From: Lentisphaeria bacterium
GTDB lineage: Bacteria > Verrucomicrobiota > Lentisphaeria > Oligosphaerales > JAFGRS01
Assembly (NCBI GenBank): GCA_016935045.1
Contig: JAFGRS010000703.1
Span: forward strand, 1 to 13,427
Direction: 5' to 3'
Length of the DNA stretch: 13,427 nucleotides
Shown in pieces: positions 1-5,486 of this stretch; within the stretch, counting starts at the first letter, position 1; every line of letters starts with the position of its first letter. Made by a program: the position numbers and the translations under genes. Below the pieces are notes generated by a model. The model made no database searches and had not been told where the DNA came from. It saw nothing but the letters and a program-made list of their open reading frames with translations.

Positions 1-186
1 GCCACCGACGCCGGCGCCGAGATGCTCATGGTCACGAGCTGGAATGAATGGCCCGAAACGACCGTCGTCGAACCCTCGAGCACCTGGCCGGATCCCTACC
101 TCTACCTCCGCATCCTGGCGGAGTGGCGCGGACGCGACTTCGTGCCGCCGGCCGAGGGGCCTCCCCAACCGCATCCCGGGCCCTGA
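1..186 (+). CDS. C-terminal end of a GH99/GH71-like glycoside hydrolase (5' truncated by window)
   Basis: Frame 1 is open from the first base to a TGA at 184-186 and gives 61 residues. They include TSWNEWPETTVVEPSS followed by PDPYLYLRILAEW. The S-W-N-E-W-x-E-x-T-x-x-E-P-S signature near the C-terminus is characteristic of GH99/GH71-like and WbsX-type (beta/alpha)8 proteins, where its acidic residues lie at the end of the barrel near the active site. Only the last strand and helix are visible, so substrate, signal peptide and exact family cannot be judged. The proline-rich tail after residue 48 looks like a disordered end. The gene converges on the minus-strand GH42-like gene with a 10-bp gap, and both probably belong to the same glycan-degradation region. 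The reading frame is secure; the family name is moderately so. Confidence 0.75.
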   Translation, partial: ATDAGAEMLMVTSWNEWPETTVVEPSSTWPDPYLYLRILAEWRGRDFVPPAEGPPQPHPGP

Positions 187-202
187 ACGGCATCCGTCAG
201 GG
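181..202. terminator. Small inverted repeat covering both convergent stop codons
   Basis: CCCTGA at 181-186 and TCAGGG at 197-202 are perfect 6-bp complementary arms around a 10-nt loop. The TGA of the left gene lies in one arm and the TGA of the minus-strand gene (TCA on the plus strand) lies in the other. Being symmetric, it could act as a weak bidirectional terminator or 3'-end stabiliser. The stem is short and has no T tract. Confidence 0.35.
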
Positions 203-2950
203 AGATGTAACGAGGGTACGGCACTCGCCGGGGGCGAGCCGGAGTGTGCCGCCCGTAGGCAGGAGGGCGTGCTGCGGCTCTTCCGGATCGTGATTGACGA
301 GGAAGAGGACGCGCCGCCCGGCGTCATCGTGCCAGGCCCCCCCTTCCACCCGCCAGTTCCCCGTGTCCGCCGCCTTGCGGCAGCCCAGAGACAGCAGGAG
401 GTCCGACCACAGTTCGCAGAGCGGATCGACGGTCAGGTTGTTGGCGACCAGGCCCAGGTCGCAGGCGAAGGTGATCGCCCGTCCCTGACCGAATGCGTTC
501 TCGATGACTGCCGGCGAGCCATCCTCGAAGGCCGCCGTCACCGCGGCCCCGGCAGCGGGAACCAGGCGCGCACAGCAGGGGAAGCGGTCGACCCAATGCC
601 CTTCCTCGACCAGAGCATTGAAGGCATCCAGGGACACGCTGCGGCCGGTGCCCATCCTCATGCCCGTGCGCGCCGCCAGTCCCCCTGCGCTGCGCAGGCC
701 GAGGACATCCCCGAGGTGCGCCTGGGCCGGAGGATCCTCGAAGGAGCAGACCGCCGCGCTCTCCCTGGGAGGAACGGCATATTCGTAGCCGTTGCAGCCT
801 GGGAAGCCTGCCACGTCGGCGCAGAAAACCGTGACCAGTGTCCCGCCCTCGCGGACATAGGTCCGGATCGCCTCCTGAATGTCCGGCGCAATGGAGAGAC
901 TTCCCGCCAGGACCAGGACCTTGCGTCCGCACAGGGATTCCGGCGTCATCTCCCAGCAGGTCAGGGGGTCGGCGTGGAGCCCCGTCTCCCGGATCAGCGT
1001 ATAGATCCCGGCCTTGGACTGGCTCCAGGGGCCCGAGAATGCGCGGCTGTTGAAGGGCGCGTCGTGAAAGACGGCCACATCGGGGAACTGCTCGTAGTGC
1101 ATGAGGATGCCGGCAAGGGGCATGATTTCACCCAGGACCTTTCGGGCGGCTTCCCCGCTCGGTGTCAGGCGGCCTTCGCTCGAATAGAGGCTGGAGGACT
1201 CCCACGCCGTACCCCAGGACGGGAAAACGGTCGAGTACTCGAAGCCGCAGAGCCCGTTGGCCAGGGCCGTGTACGCATTGGCGCGGAACTCCTTTTCCGT
1301 GATGGGACCGCGCCGGATGTCCCGGCTGCAGGTCTTGCCGATGGACCCGCCCCGGGGAAGCGGCAGGGTCCCTGCATGGGCGTAGATGCCCGTCCACGGT
1401 TTCCTGCCGATGGCATAGGCGTTGGGCCAGCCCTCGACCGTGAGGTGACCGAAGGTGTAGTTGTAGTCGGACTGCACCCGCCGGGAGAGGAACACCCCAA
1501 AGGCCGAATTCGTATAGCGCTGGGTCAGAGGCACCCCGGGAGCACGGGCCCGCATGAAGGCAAACACATCCGCGAGGAACTCCCCGTAGGTTTCCTGGAC
1601 CCAGATCAGCTTGAGGTAGGCCAGACGCATGGGATAGCCGACGGCGCACTGCGGGTCGTCTCGACGCGGGTACGGCGCAGCGTCGAAGCCGGTGCCTTCC
1701 CCGAGGCCGCCGACATACCGGGAAAAGGCCGCAACGTCCCCCCCGAAACGGCGTCCGAGCCACTGCCGCCAATTGGCCATCGCCTCCGCCGAACCATCGT
1801 CGAGGTCCTCGGGGATGTCCTCCTGGCTGAAGACGAAGACGACGGGTTGATCGAGCATCCGGGTGACCCAATCCTGCAACCCCTGCTTGTAGAAGCGGAG
1901 TGTCTTTTGCCGGAAGACCGAGGCATGGTGCGGGCCGCCTCGGCGCATCTGGTGATCCTCGAAACCCAGGTTCTCCTTCGCCACCAGCCACGGAGGCAGG
2001 AACGGGGTGCAGTGAGCCAGGCTCATGGAGGTCTTGTACACCATGTCGTGCCGTTGGCACAGGACGAGATCGATGAGAGTCGGGGTGCGCTGAGCGGGAT
2101 CCAGTTCCTCGGCGCCCTCCGGCCAGCACCGGGCGAAGGTCGCGCCCTCGACGTAGAAGGTGTTGATCCCCACGGCAGCCTGCTCGGCGTGCGTACCTGG
2201 GGCATGACCCTTGCCCGCGACACTCAGGAAGGGAGTGCCCTTGTAGAACAGGATGTCGTAGCCGTCCCGTGCTGTCACCCGATGGGGCGACGGCGGAAGC
2301 TCCGTGACGGCATGAGTGAGTCTTTTGCCGTTGGGGGAACGCGCCAGAGTTTCCTCCCGCGTCCCGATACGCCCGTCTCCCGTCACCACCAGCCCCGTCC
2401 AGTTGGTGCCGGCGCTGTTGAACCGCCGCGAGGTGAGGCGGACCAGAACGCCGTTTCCCCCGGGCAACGGGAGGACCTTCTGGTTCCACGTGTTCTGGTC
2501 CATGCGGAGGGTCTCCCGCAGGGGGGCGCCCTCTCCCTCCAATTCGAGCACCAGGAGAGAACCCGGATTCCCCGCCGCCACGGCACCGTCGCAGAGGCCA
2601 TAGTCCACGGCGATCCGGCTCCCCCCGAACACGGTGAACTCCAGACAGGAACCCAACACCGCCTGGGAACCCGACAGCAGAATCTGGCCATCCCGCGGCT
2701 CCCCTCCCACCGCCATCCCGGGGGCAAAGGGCCGCAGAGAACCGTCCGGAGCCCGGCTCACTGCCCGCAGCAGCACTCCCCCCCGCGAACCGACCTGGCG
2801 CCCCGGGCCTTCGGCAAACAACTCCAGGGTGCGCTCGGTGTAGACCAACGCCCGGTCCAGGCTCTCCGCCAACACCCAGTCGGCACCTGCGGCCGTCCAG
2901 GCACTCCCGAGACACGCGCCCGCCAGCAGACAGCAGCTCAACCTGTTCAT
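197..2950 (-). CDS. Exported GH42-like glycoside hydrolase with C-terminal GATase-like domain (putative beta-galactosidase-type)
   Basis: The 917-residue product starts at the ATG at 2950, 5 to 6 nt after a strong AGGAGG ribosome-binding site. A start 14 codons upstream lacks such a site and would put charged residues before the signal peptide. Residues 1-22 form a signal peptide (MNRLSCCLLAGACLGSAW, then small residues). Residues 25-220 are probably beta-sandwich, 230-610 a TIM-barrel-like catalytic region, and 672-850 a flavodoxin/GATase-like segment (GRKVLVLAGSLSIAPD, then VREGGTLVT) matching the trimerisation domain of GH42 enzymes. A short beta domain ends the protein. Candidate catalytic acids are E377 in FSQEDIP (acid/base) and E571 in GFEYST (nucleophile). 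The usual N-E pair of clan GH-A is Q-E here, so the family is only approximate. It could be a distant GH42 or an unclassified clan GH-A member. It is probably periplasmic or extracellular, transcribed alone from the spacer to its right. Confidence 0.8.
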   Translation of the reverse strand: MNRLSCCLLAGACLGSAWTAAGADWVLAESLDRALVYTERTLELFAEGPGRQVGSRGGVLLRAVSRAPDGSLRPFAPGMAVGGEPRDGQILLSGSQAVLGSCLEFTVFGGSRIAVDYGLCDGAVAAGNPGSLLVLELEGEGAPLRETLRMDQNTWNQKVLPLPGGNGVLVRLTSRRFNSAGTNWTGLVVTGDGRIGTREETLARSPNGKRLTHAVTELPPSPHRVTARDGYDILFYKGTPFLSVAGKGHAPGTHAEQAAVGINTFYVEGATFARCWPEGAEELDPAQRTPTLIDLVLCQRHDMVYKTSMSLAHCTPFLPPWLVAKENLGFEDHQMRRGGPHHASVFRQKTLRFYKQGLQDWVTRMLDQPVVFVFSQEDIPEDLDDGSAEAMANWRQWLGRRFGGDVAAFSRYVGGLGEGTGFDAAPYPRRDDPQCAVGYPMRLAYLKLIWVQETYGEFLADVFAFMRARAPGVPLTQRYTNSAFGVFLSRRVQSDYNYTFGHLTVEGWPNAYAIGRKPWTGIYAHAGTLPLPRGGSIGKTCSRDIRRGPITEKEFRANAYTALANGLCGFEYSTVFPSWGTAWESSSLYSSEGRLTPSGEAARKVLGEIMPLAGILMHYEQFPDVAVFHDAPFNSRAFSGPWSQSKAGIYTLIRETGLHADPLTCWEMTPESLCGRKVLVLAGSLSIAPDIQEAIRTYVREGGTLVTVFCADVAGFPGCNGYEYAVPPRESAAVCSFEDPPAQAHLGDVLGLRSAGGLAARTGMRMGTGRSVSLDAFNALVEEGHWVDRFPCCARLVPAAGAAVTAAFEDGSPAVIENAFGQGRAITFACDLGLVANNLTVDPLCELWSDLLLSLGCRKAADTGNWRVEGGAWHDDAGRRVLFLVNHDPEEPQHALLPTGGTLRLAPGECRTLVTSP

Positions 2951-2963
2951 GGGACCCTCCTGC

Positions 2964-3015
2964 AGCCAACATGGCTCGTACCCGTGCCGCATGCAAACGC
3001 AGCGACGGCAAACAC
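2964..3015. promoter_or_regulatory. Candidate operator region upstream of the GH42-like gene
   Basis: Two elements lie just upstream of the GH42-like ribosome-binding site. One is a 13-bp palindrome, AGCCA-ACA-TGGCT (2964-2976). The other is a direct repeat, GCAAACGC (2993-3000) and GCAAACAC (3008-3015), spaced 15 bp start to start. Their position suits control of the minus-strand gene. No regulator gene is present in the window and no convincing -35/-10 pair was found, so this is a position-based guess. Confidence 0.2.
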
Positions 3016-3128
3016 GGTTGCAGGATTCGGGGACCCGGCACCCACGTCCCCCTGCCCCTGCCCCTCCGGCAGCCGGACGACGATCCGAGGAGAAAGAAAG
3101 GAAAACGACGGCACGGCCGCCCTACCCT

Positions 3129-3148
3129 CAGACGCCCTTGCGCGTCTG
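3129..3148. terminator. 7-bp perfect hairpin at the end of the prepilin-like frame
   Basis: CAGACGC (3129-3135) pairs perfectly with GCGTCTG (3142-3148) around a 6-nt loop. On the minus strand it overlaps the stop codon of the prepilin-like frame, and a pyrimidine-rich run (complement of 3090-3107) follows about 25 nt later. It could be a terminator for minus-strand transcription out of the spacer. That would insulate it from the GH42-like gene. Confidence 0.35.
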
Positions 3149-3198
3149 CTCAGACCACCGGCGCAACCGGAAGATGAGGGTGAACCCGGGTAGGTGCC

Positions 3199-3228
3199 CC
3201 GAGCGGGATGGCAGCAGGTCCCGCTCGG
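3199..3228. repeat. Perfect 10-bp inverted repeat
   Basis: CCGAGCGGGA (3199-3208) and TCCCGCTCGG (3219-3228) are perfect complements around a 10-nt loop. The hairpin lies inside the prepilin-leader-like frame, directly upstream of its GFTLI codons on the minus strand. A 10-bp perfect GC-rich stem inside a supposed coding stretch suggests a structured or repeat-derived origin rather than ordinary coding sequence. Confidence 0.6.
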
Positions 3229-3316
3229 CTCGCGCGACCACCTTCACGTCGCCCGATGGACTCGCCCTGCCTTCCGCCAGGTAAGGTGTTCTGAGCCTCT
3301 TCTCATCGACGCTCCC

Positions 3317-3344
3317 CGGAAACGCGACCATCGGCCGCGTTCCG
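3317..3344. repeat. 9-bp inverted repeat with a single-base bulge
   Basis: CGGAAACGCG (3317-3326) pairs with CGCGTTCCG (3336-3344) over 9 bp if one A is bulged out. The loop is 9 nt. It sits just left of the two-copy 69-bp repeat and may be a diverged relative, since it also joins a CCGGAAA-like arm to a TTCCG arm. The ATG of the prepilin-like frame lies in its loop. Confidence 0.45.
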
Positions 3345-3359
3345 CTCGGCAAAGGGCCT

Positions 3360-3491
3360 GTTTTCCGGACAGCCGCACCGACCCCGGGACCGGAAAACGC
3401 CCCTTGCCGGGCGGCAGCGCACCCCCCCGTTTTCCGGACAGCCGCCCCCAACGCGGGGCCGGAAAACACCCCCTCCAGGGCGGCACCCCCC
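3360..3491. repeat. Two-copy tandem repeat (69-bp period), each copy carrying a perfect 9-bp hairpin
   Basis: Copy 1 runs from 3360 to 3428 and copy 2 from 3429 to 3491. Each begins with GTTTTCCGG, has a 21-nt loop starting ACAGCCGC, and closes with CCGGAAAAC. The hairpins are at 3360-3398 and 3429-3467. Each then continues with a less conserved C-rich segment containing GGGCGGCA. The arms are identical in both copies while loop centres and linkers differ. Copy 2 is 6 nt shorter in the linker, which keeps the minus-strand frame open. That frame reads GAFSGPGVGAAVRKTG in one copy and GVFSGPALGAAVRKTG in the other. The layout fits a REP-like or small palindromic dispersed element, or a repeat inside a decayed coding region. 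Confidence 0.75.
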
Positions 3492-3538
3492 AATGCTGCC
3501 AAGTTTCCCCGTCTCCGGTGTCGGCGCAGGGCGAAAGC

Positions 3539-3588
3539 CGGTCGCACGCTGAGCCTGCGACCGAGGTCCGGTTCGGCGCCCCGGACCT
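3539..3588. repeat. Two directly adjacent perfect 8-bp hairpins
   Basis: Hairpin one pairs CGGTCGCA (3539-3546) with TGCGACCG (3556-3563). Hairpin two begins at the next base and pairs AGGTCCGG (3564-3571) with CCGGACCT (3581-3588). Each loop is 9 nt. Back-to-back perfect stems of equal size about 145 bp upstream of the sialidase-fold gene could be an RNA leader structure, a protein-binding site or part of the repeat cluster. The second stem has no T run, so a simple intrinsic terminator is unlikely. Confidence 0.55.
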
Positions 3589-3732
3589 ACTTGGGCCGTG
3601 AGCCACCGTGCGGGCGGACAGAAAGTCAACCTTGCCGTATGCCCGGTACGCCTTGTGTTGCGGCGGACCCGGCGTACGTTGGGACGGCTGGGAGCGATGC
3701 CGCAGCCAGGCATGCTGCCCGGAGTTCGCACG

Positions 3733-4890
3733 ATGGGATGCCACGCCCTGCACATCACCATGTTCTCCGCGGGGACAGCATTGGTCCTGTCCGGCGCCGC
3801 CGCTCTGGCTGAGGGGCCGGACACGGGCCCCGGCGTGATCGTGCATCAACTGCCGGTGCCGTCCCTGCTGGAGCGGGCCCTGGGCCGCGCGGTCTACACC
3901 GCCTCGCCCTCCATCGCGGTACTGCCGAACGGGGACTACCTGATCAGCTCGAACCCCTTCGGCCGCGGCTCCGGGGCCGACCGCTCGGGGACCACCTTCC
4001 TCCACCGCTCCCGCGACCGCGGCGCGAGCTGGCACCTCCTCGCCGCACTCCGCGACATGAAGCGGGGCAGCCTGTTCCGGCACGGTGCGGATCTCTACCT
4101 CTGGGGCTATACCGCCGCCCCCGGGTCCATTGTCATCCGCCGCTCCACGGACGGAGGTGAAACGTGGACCGAACCCATAGATGACCGCAGCGGCCTGCTG
4201 CGGCCCGGCCGCTTCGGCGGCACCCCCTGCAGCCCGGTCGTCCACAACGGCCGCCTCTGGATCGCCCAGGGCGGCAAGCGGGTCATGTCGGCAGCCGCCG
4301 AAGCGGACCTGCTGCGTGCGGATTCGTGGACGCTCTCCGGGGCGGCGGACACGGACTCGGGCCCCCTGGGAAGCGGCCTGACCGTGACCGAGGCACAGGT
4401 GGTCGCGGCCCCGCACACCGGCGTCGTGCTTCTGCCGAAGGTCCACGGCCGCGCCTATACGGTGCTGCTCCGCGTCGGCAATGACCCGGGCACGCTCCTG
4501 GACCCGGCAACGGACGACTGGATCTCCTTCCCCGGCGGCGAGAAGAAGTTCGCGGTGCGGTACGACCCGGCAGCGGAGACCTTCTACGCCCTCTCCAACC
4601 CCGTCCTGCCCGAAGACGCCGGCCGCGGCTGGCCGCCGGAGCTGGTCCGCAACACCCTCGCGTTGCTCACCTCGAAGGACCTGCGCGCCTGGCGCCTCGA
4701 GCGGATGGTCCTGCATTCGCAGAACGTCGATTACGAGGCATTCCAGTATCCCAGCTTCGCCATCGAGGGCGACGATCTGCTCGTCGCCCTGCGCACCGCC
4801 TTCGACGTCGATGGCACGAAGCCCCCGCGCGGACACGACTCGAACCTCATCACCTTTTTCCGGATCGAAGGGTTCCGGACCTGCCGTTGA
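3733..4890 (+). CDS. Secreted sialidase-fold (Asp-box beta-propeller) protein, substrate unknown
   Basis: The 385-residue product starts at the ATG at 3733, 8 nt after GGAG. Starts at 3598 or 3697 would place about 45 or 12 arginine-rich residues before the signal peptide and are rejected. Residues 1-27 are a signal peptide (TALVLSGAAALA, then EG). Two Asp boxes, SRDRGASW (93-100) and STDGGETW (138-145), and SPSIAVLPNGDYL (58-70) show a sialidase-like propeller. The C-terminal half has RNTLALLTSKDL (306-317), AFQYPSFAIEGDDLL (336-350) and HDSNLITFFRIEGFR (368-382), a pattern I recall from PVC and Bacteroidota proteins annotated as sialidase family. The classical GH33 FRIP motif and tyrosine nucleophile context are not evident, so sialic acid as substrate is doubtful. 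First gene of the plus-strand block; the lipoprotein gene follows after 70 bp. Confidence 0.8.
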   Translation: MGCHALHITMFSAGTALVLSGAAALAEGPDTGPGVIVHQLPVPSLLERALGRAVYTASPSIAVLPNGDYLISSNPFGRGSGADRSGTTFLHRSRDRGASWHLLAALRDMKRGSLFRHGADLYLWGYTAAPGSIVIRRSTDGGETWTEPIDDRSGLLRPGRFGGTPCSPVVHNGRLWIAQGGKRVMSAAAEADLLRADSWTLSGAADTDSGPLGSGLTVTEAQVVAAPHTGVVLLPKVHGRAYTVLLRVGNDPGTLLDPATDDWISFPGGEKKFAVRYDPAAETFYALSNPVLPEDAGRGWPPELVRNTLALLTSKDLRAWRLERMVLHSQNVDYEAFQYPSFAIEGDDLLVALRTAFDVDGTKPPRGHDSNLITFFRIEGFRTCR

Positions 4891-4912
4891 GCCGTCCTCG
4901 GCGAGTTCAGAC

Positions 4913-4937
4913 GTCCTGCACGTTCGGGGTGCAGGAC
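4913..4937. terminator. Perfect 9-bp hairpin after the sialidase-fold gene
   Basis: GTCCTGCAC (4913-4921) pairs perfectly with GTGCAGGAC (4929-4937) around a 7-nt loop. It lies 22 nt after the stop codon and 23 nt before the lipoprotein start. There is no T tract, so it could be a terminator, a processing or stabilising structure between co-transcribed genes, or an operator. Confidence 0.4.
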
Positions 4938-4960
4938 CGAGGCCTCGAAGGAGAGAGAGA

Positions 4961-5317
4961 ATGCAGCGGACCGCCCTTGCCATCGCCGCTACGGTTTCGT
5001 GCGCCGTGATTCTGGCGGGCTGCTCGCGCCAGCCGCGGGTGACCGTGGTCAACCAATCCGCCACGGAACTCACCAACCTTGTCGTCTCGGGATCGGGATT
5101 CTCCCTGGACCTCGGAACACTGCCCGCCGGAAAGAAGGTCCGTTTCGGCGTCACGCCGTCCGGGGAGTCGGGCCTGAAGGTCGATTTCGACGCCGGCGGG
5201 CAGCATCATTCGTATGGACCGGACGGCTACTTCGAGAACAGCCACCTGTACCGGGTCAACGTCACGGTGTCGACGGAGTACGGCGTCAAGGTGGATGTCG
5301 ACATTGGCAAGCACTGA
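4961..5317 (+). CDS. Small putative lipoprotein of unknown function
   Basis: The 118-residue product starts at an ATG preceded by AAGGAG, which supports this start over longer upstream versions of the frame. Residues 1-20 form a lipoprotein signal with lipobox LAGC, cysteine at position 21, so the mature protein is probably lipid-anchored. The rest is predicted to be all beta: VTVVNQSATELTNLVVSG (30-47), a LGTLPAGKKVRF stretch, then DFDAGGQHHSY and a valine-rich end. It looks like a single small beta-sandwich with the VxVxNxS start common in small surface lipoproteins of this kind. No catalytic motif is visible. Placed between a sialidase-fold gene and a sulfatase gene, it might bind glycan or scaffold the enzymes, but this is only inference from context. 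Confidence 0.75.
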   Translation: MQRTALAIAATVSCAVILAGCSRQPRVTVVNQSATELTNLVVSGSGFSLDLGTLPAGKKVRFGVTPSGESGLKVDFDAGGQHHSYGPDGYFENSHLYRVNVTVSTEYGVKVDVDIGKH

Positions 5318-5330
5318 CCCAAGGGAATGT

Positions 5331-5367
5331 GATTCGGTCTCCCGCGGGGCGGACTCGTTCCCGAATC
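5331..5367. terminator. Inverted repeat after the lipoprotein gene
   Basis: GATTCGG (5331-5337) pairs perfectly with CCGAATC (5361-5367). The 23-nt loop holds its own palindrome, CCCGCGGG (5341-5348), so a two-tier structure is possible. It starts 14 nt after the lipoprotein stop codon. A 3' structural role or termination is plausible; there is no T run. Confidence 0.35.
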
Positions 5368-5455
5368 GATGCCTCAAGGCCGCAGGGACAGTGGCGGCGG
5401 GAAGCCGCTCGTGGTATTCTGGAACAGCCACGGGGGAGATGCGGGCGCTGTTGAC

Positions 5456-5481
5456 ACAACGGCCGAGTGCAGGGACGTTGT
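5456..5481 (+). promoter_or_regulatory. Hairpin enclosing the only ribosome-binding-site candidate of sulfatase 1
   Basis: ACAACG (5456-5461) pairs with CGTTGT (5476-5481), placing the weak AGGGA (5471-5475) in the 14-nt loop just 5 nt before the ATG at 5487. Nothing else upstream of this start resembles a Shine-Dalgarno sequence. The stem could modulate translation, but at 6 bp it may be coincidence. A TTGACA at 5451-5456 has no good -10 partner. Confidence 0.25.
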
Positions 5482-5486
5482 CAGAC

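Larger units (their letters stand above)
3128..3331 (-). pseudogene. Possible remnant of a prepilin-type (FTLIE) protein: leader only, truncated after GFTLI
   Basis: Reading the minus strand from an ATG at 3331 gives 67 residues, including TPYLAEGRASPSGD and later SGHLPGFTLIF, then an arginine-rich tail to a TGA at 3128-3130. G-F-T-L-I matches the processing site of type IV prepilins and type II secretion pseudopilins, normally G-F-T-L-I-E followed by about 20 hydrophobic residues. Here the E position is F, and a basic tail (RLRRWSEQTRKGV) replaces the hydrophobic helix. The frame therefore looks like a pilin leader cut off just after the motif. The frame stays open upstream to 3547 through both copies of the 69-bp repeat. 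No good ribosome-binding site precedes the ATG. From unverified memory, long leaders of this flavour occur before FTLIE in Lentisphaerota pseudopilins. Chance resemblance remains possible. Confidence 0.35.
2951..3732. other. 782-bp gene-poor, hairpin-rich spacer between divergent genes
   Basis: No convincing complete gene occupies this stretch between the starts of the minus-strand GH42-like gene and the plus-strand sialidase-fold gene. It must hold the promoters of both. It contains at least six strong inverted repeats (3129-3148, 3199-3228, 3317-3344, 3360-3398, 3429-3467, 3539-3588), a two-copy tandem repeat, and a short minus-strand frame resembling a prepilin leader. A wider inverted repeat pairs GTACGCC (3646-3652) with GGCGTAC (3671-3677). 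The long frames that cross the spacer on both strands are expected in GC-rich DNA. Apart from the prepilin-like segment their translations look like arginine, glycine and proline-rich shadows. Confidence 0.7.

Noticed and set aside
44..3193. 1049-codon open frame on the plus strand opposite the GH42-like gene
   Set aside because: It mirrors the real minus-strand gene. Its translation is rich in Arg, Gly, Pro and Ala, has no family motif, and runs past the real gene's ribosome-binding site. GC-rich third positions on one strand commonly keep the opposite strand open.
3360..3491. CRISPR array or integron attC sites
   Set aside because: There are only two copies, the palindromic arms are too far apart for a CRISPR repeat, no cas or integrase gene is seen, and the arms lack the RYYYAAC/GTTRRRY core of attC.
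3598..3732. Upstream in-frame ATG extension of the sialidase-fold gene
   Set aside because: It adds 45 arginine-rich residues before an obvious signal peptide, while the ATG at 3733 has a well-placed GGAG.
3244..5154. 636-codon minus-strand frame opposite the sialidase-fold and lipoprotein genes
   Set aside because: It is antisense to genes with signal peptides, ribosome-binding sites and Asp boxes. Its own product shows no recognisable domain beyond readthrough of the 69-bp repeats.
5451..5479. TTGACA-based promoter for sulfatase 1
   Set aside because: A perfect -35 hexamer is present, but the sequence 16 to 18 bp downstream is GC-rich with no -10 resemblance and lies too close to the start codon.
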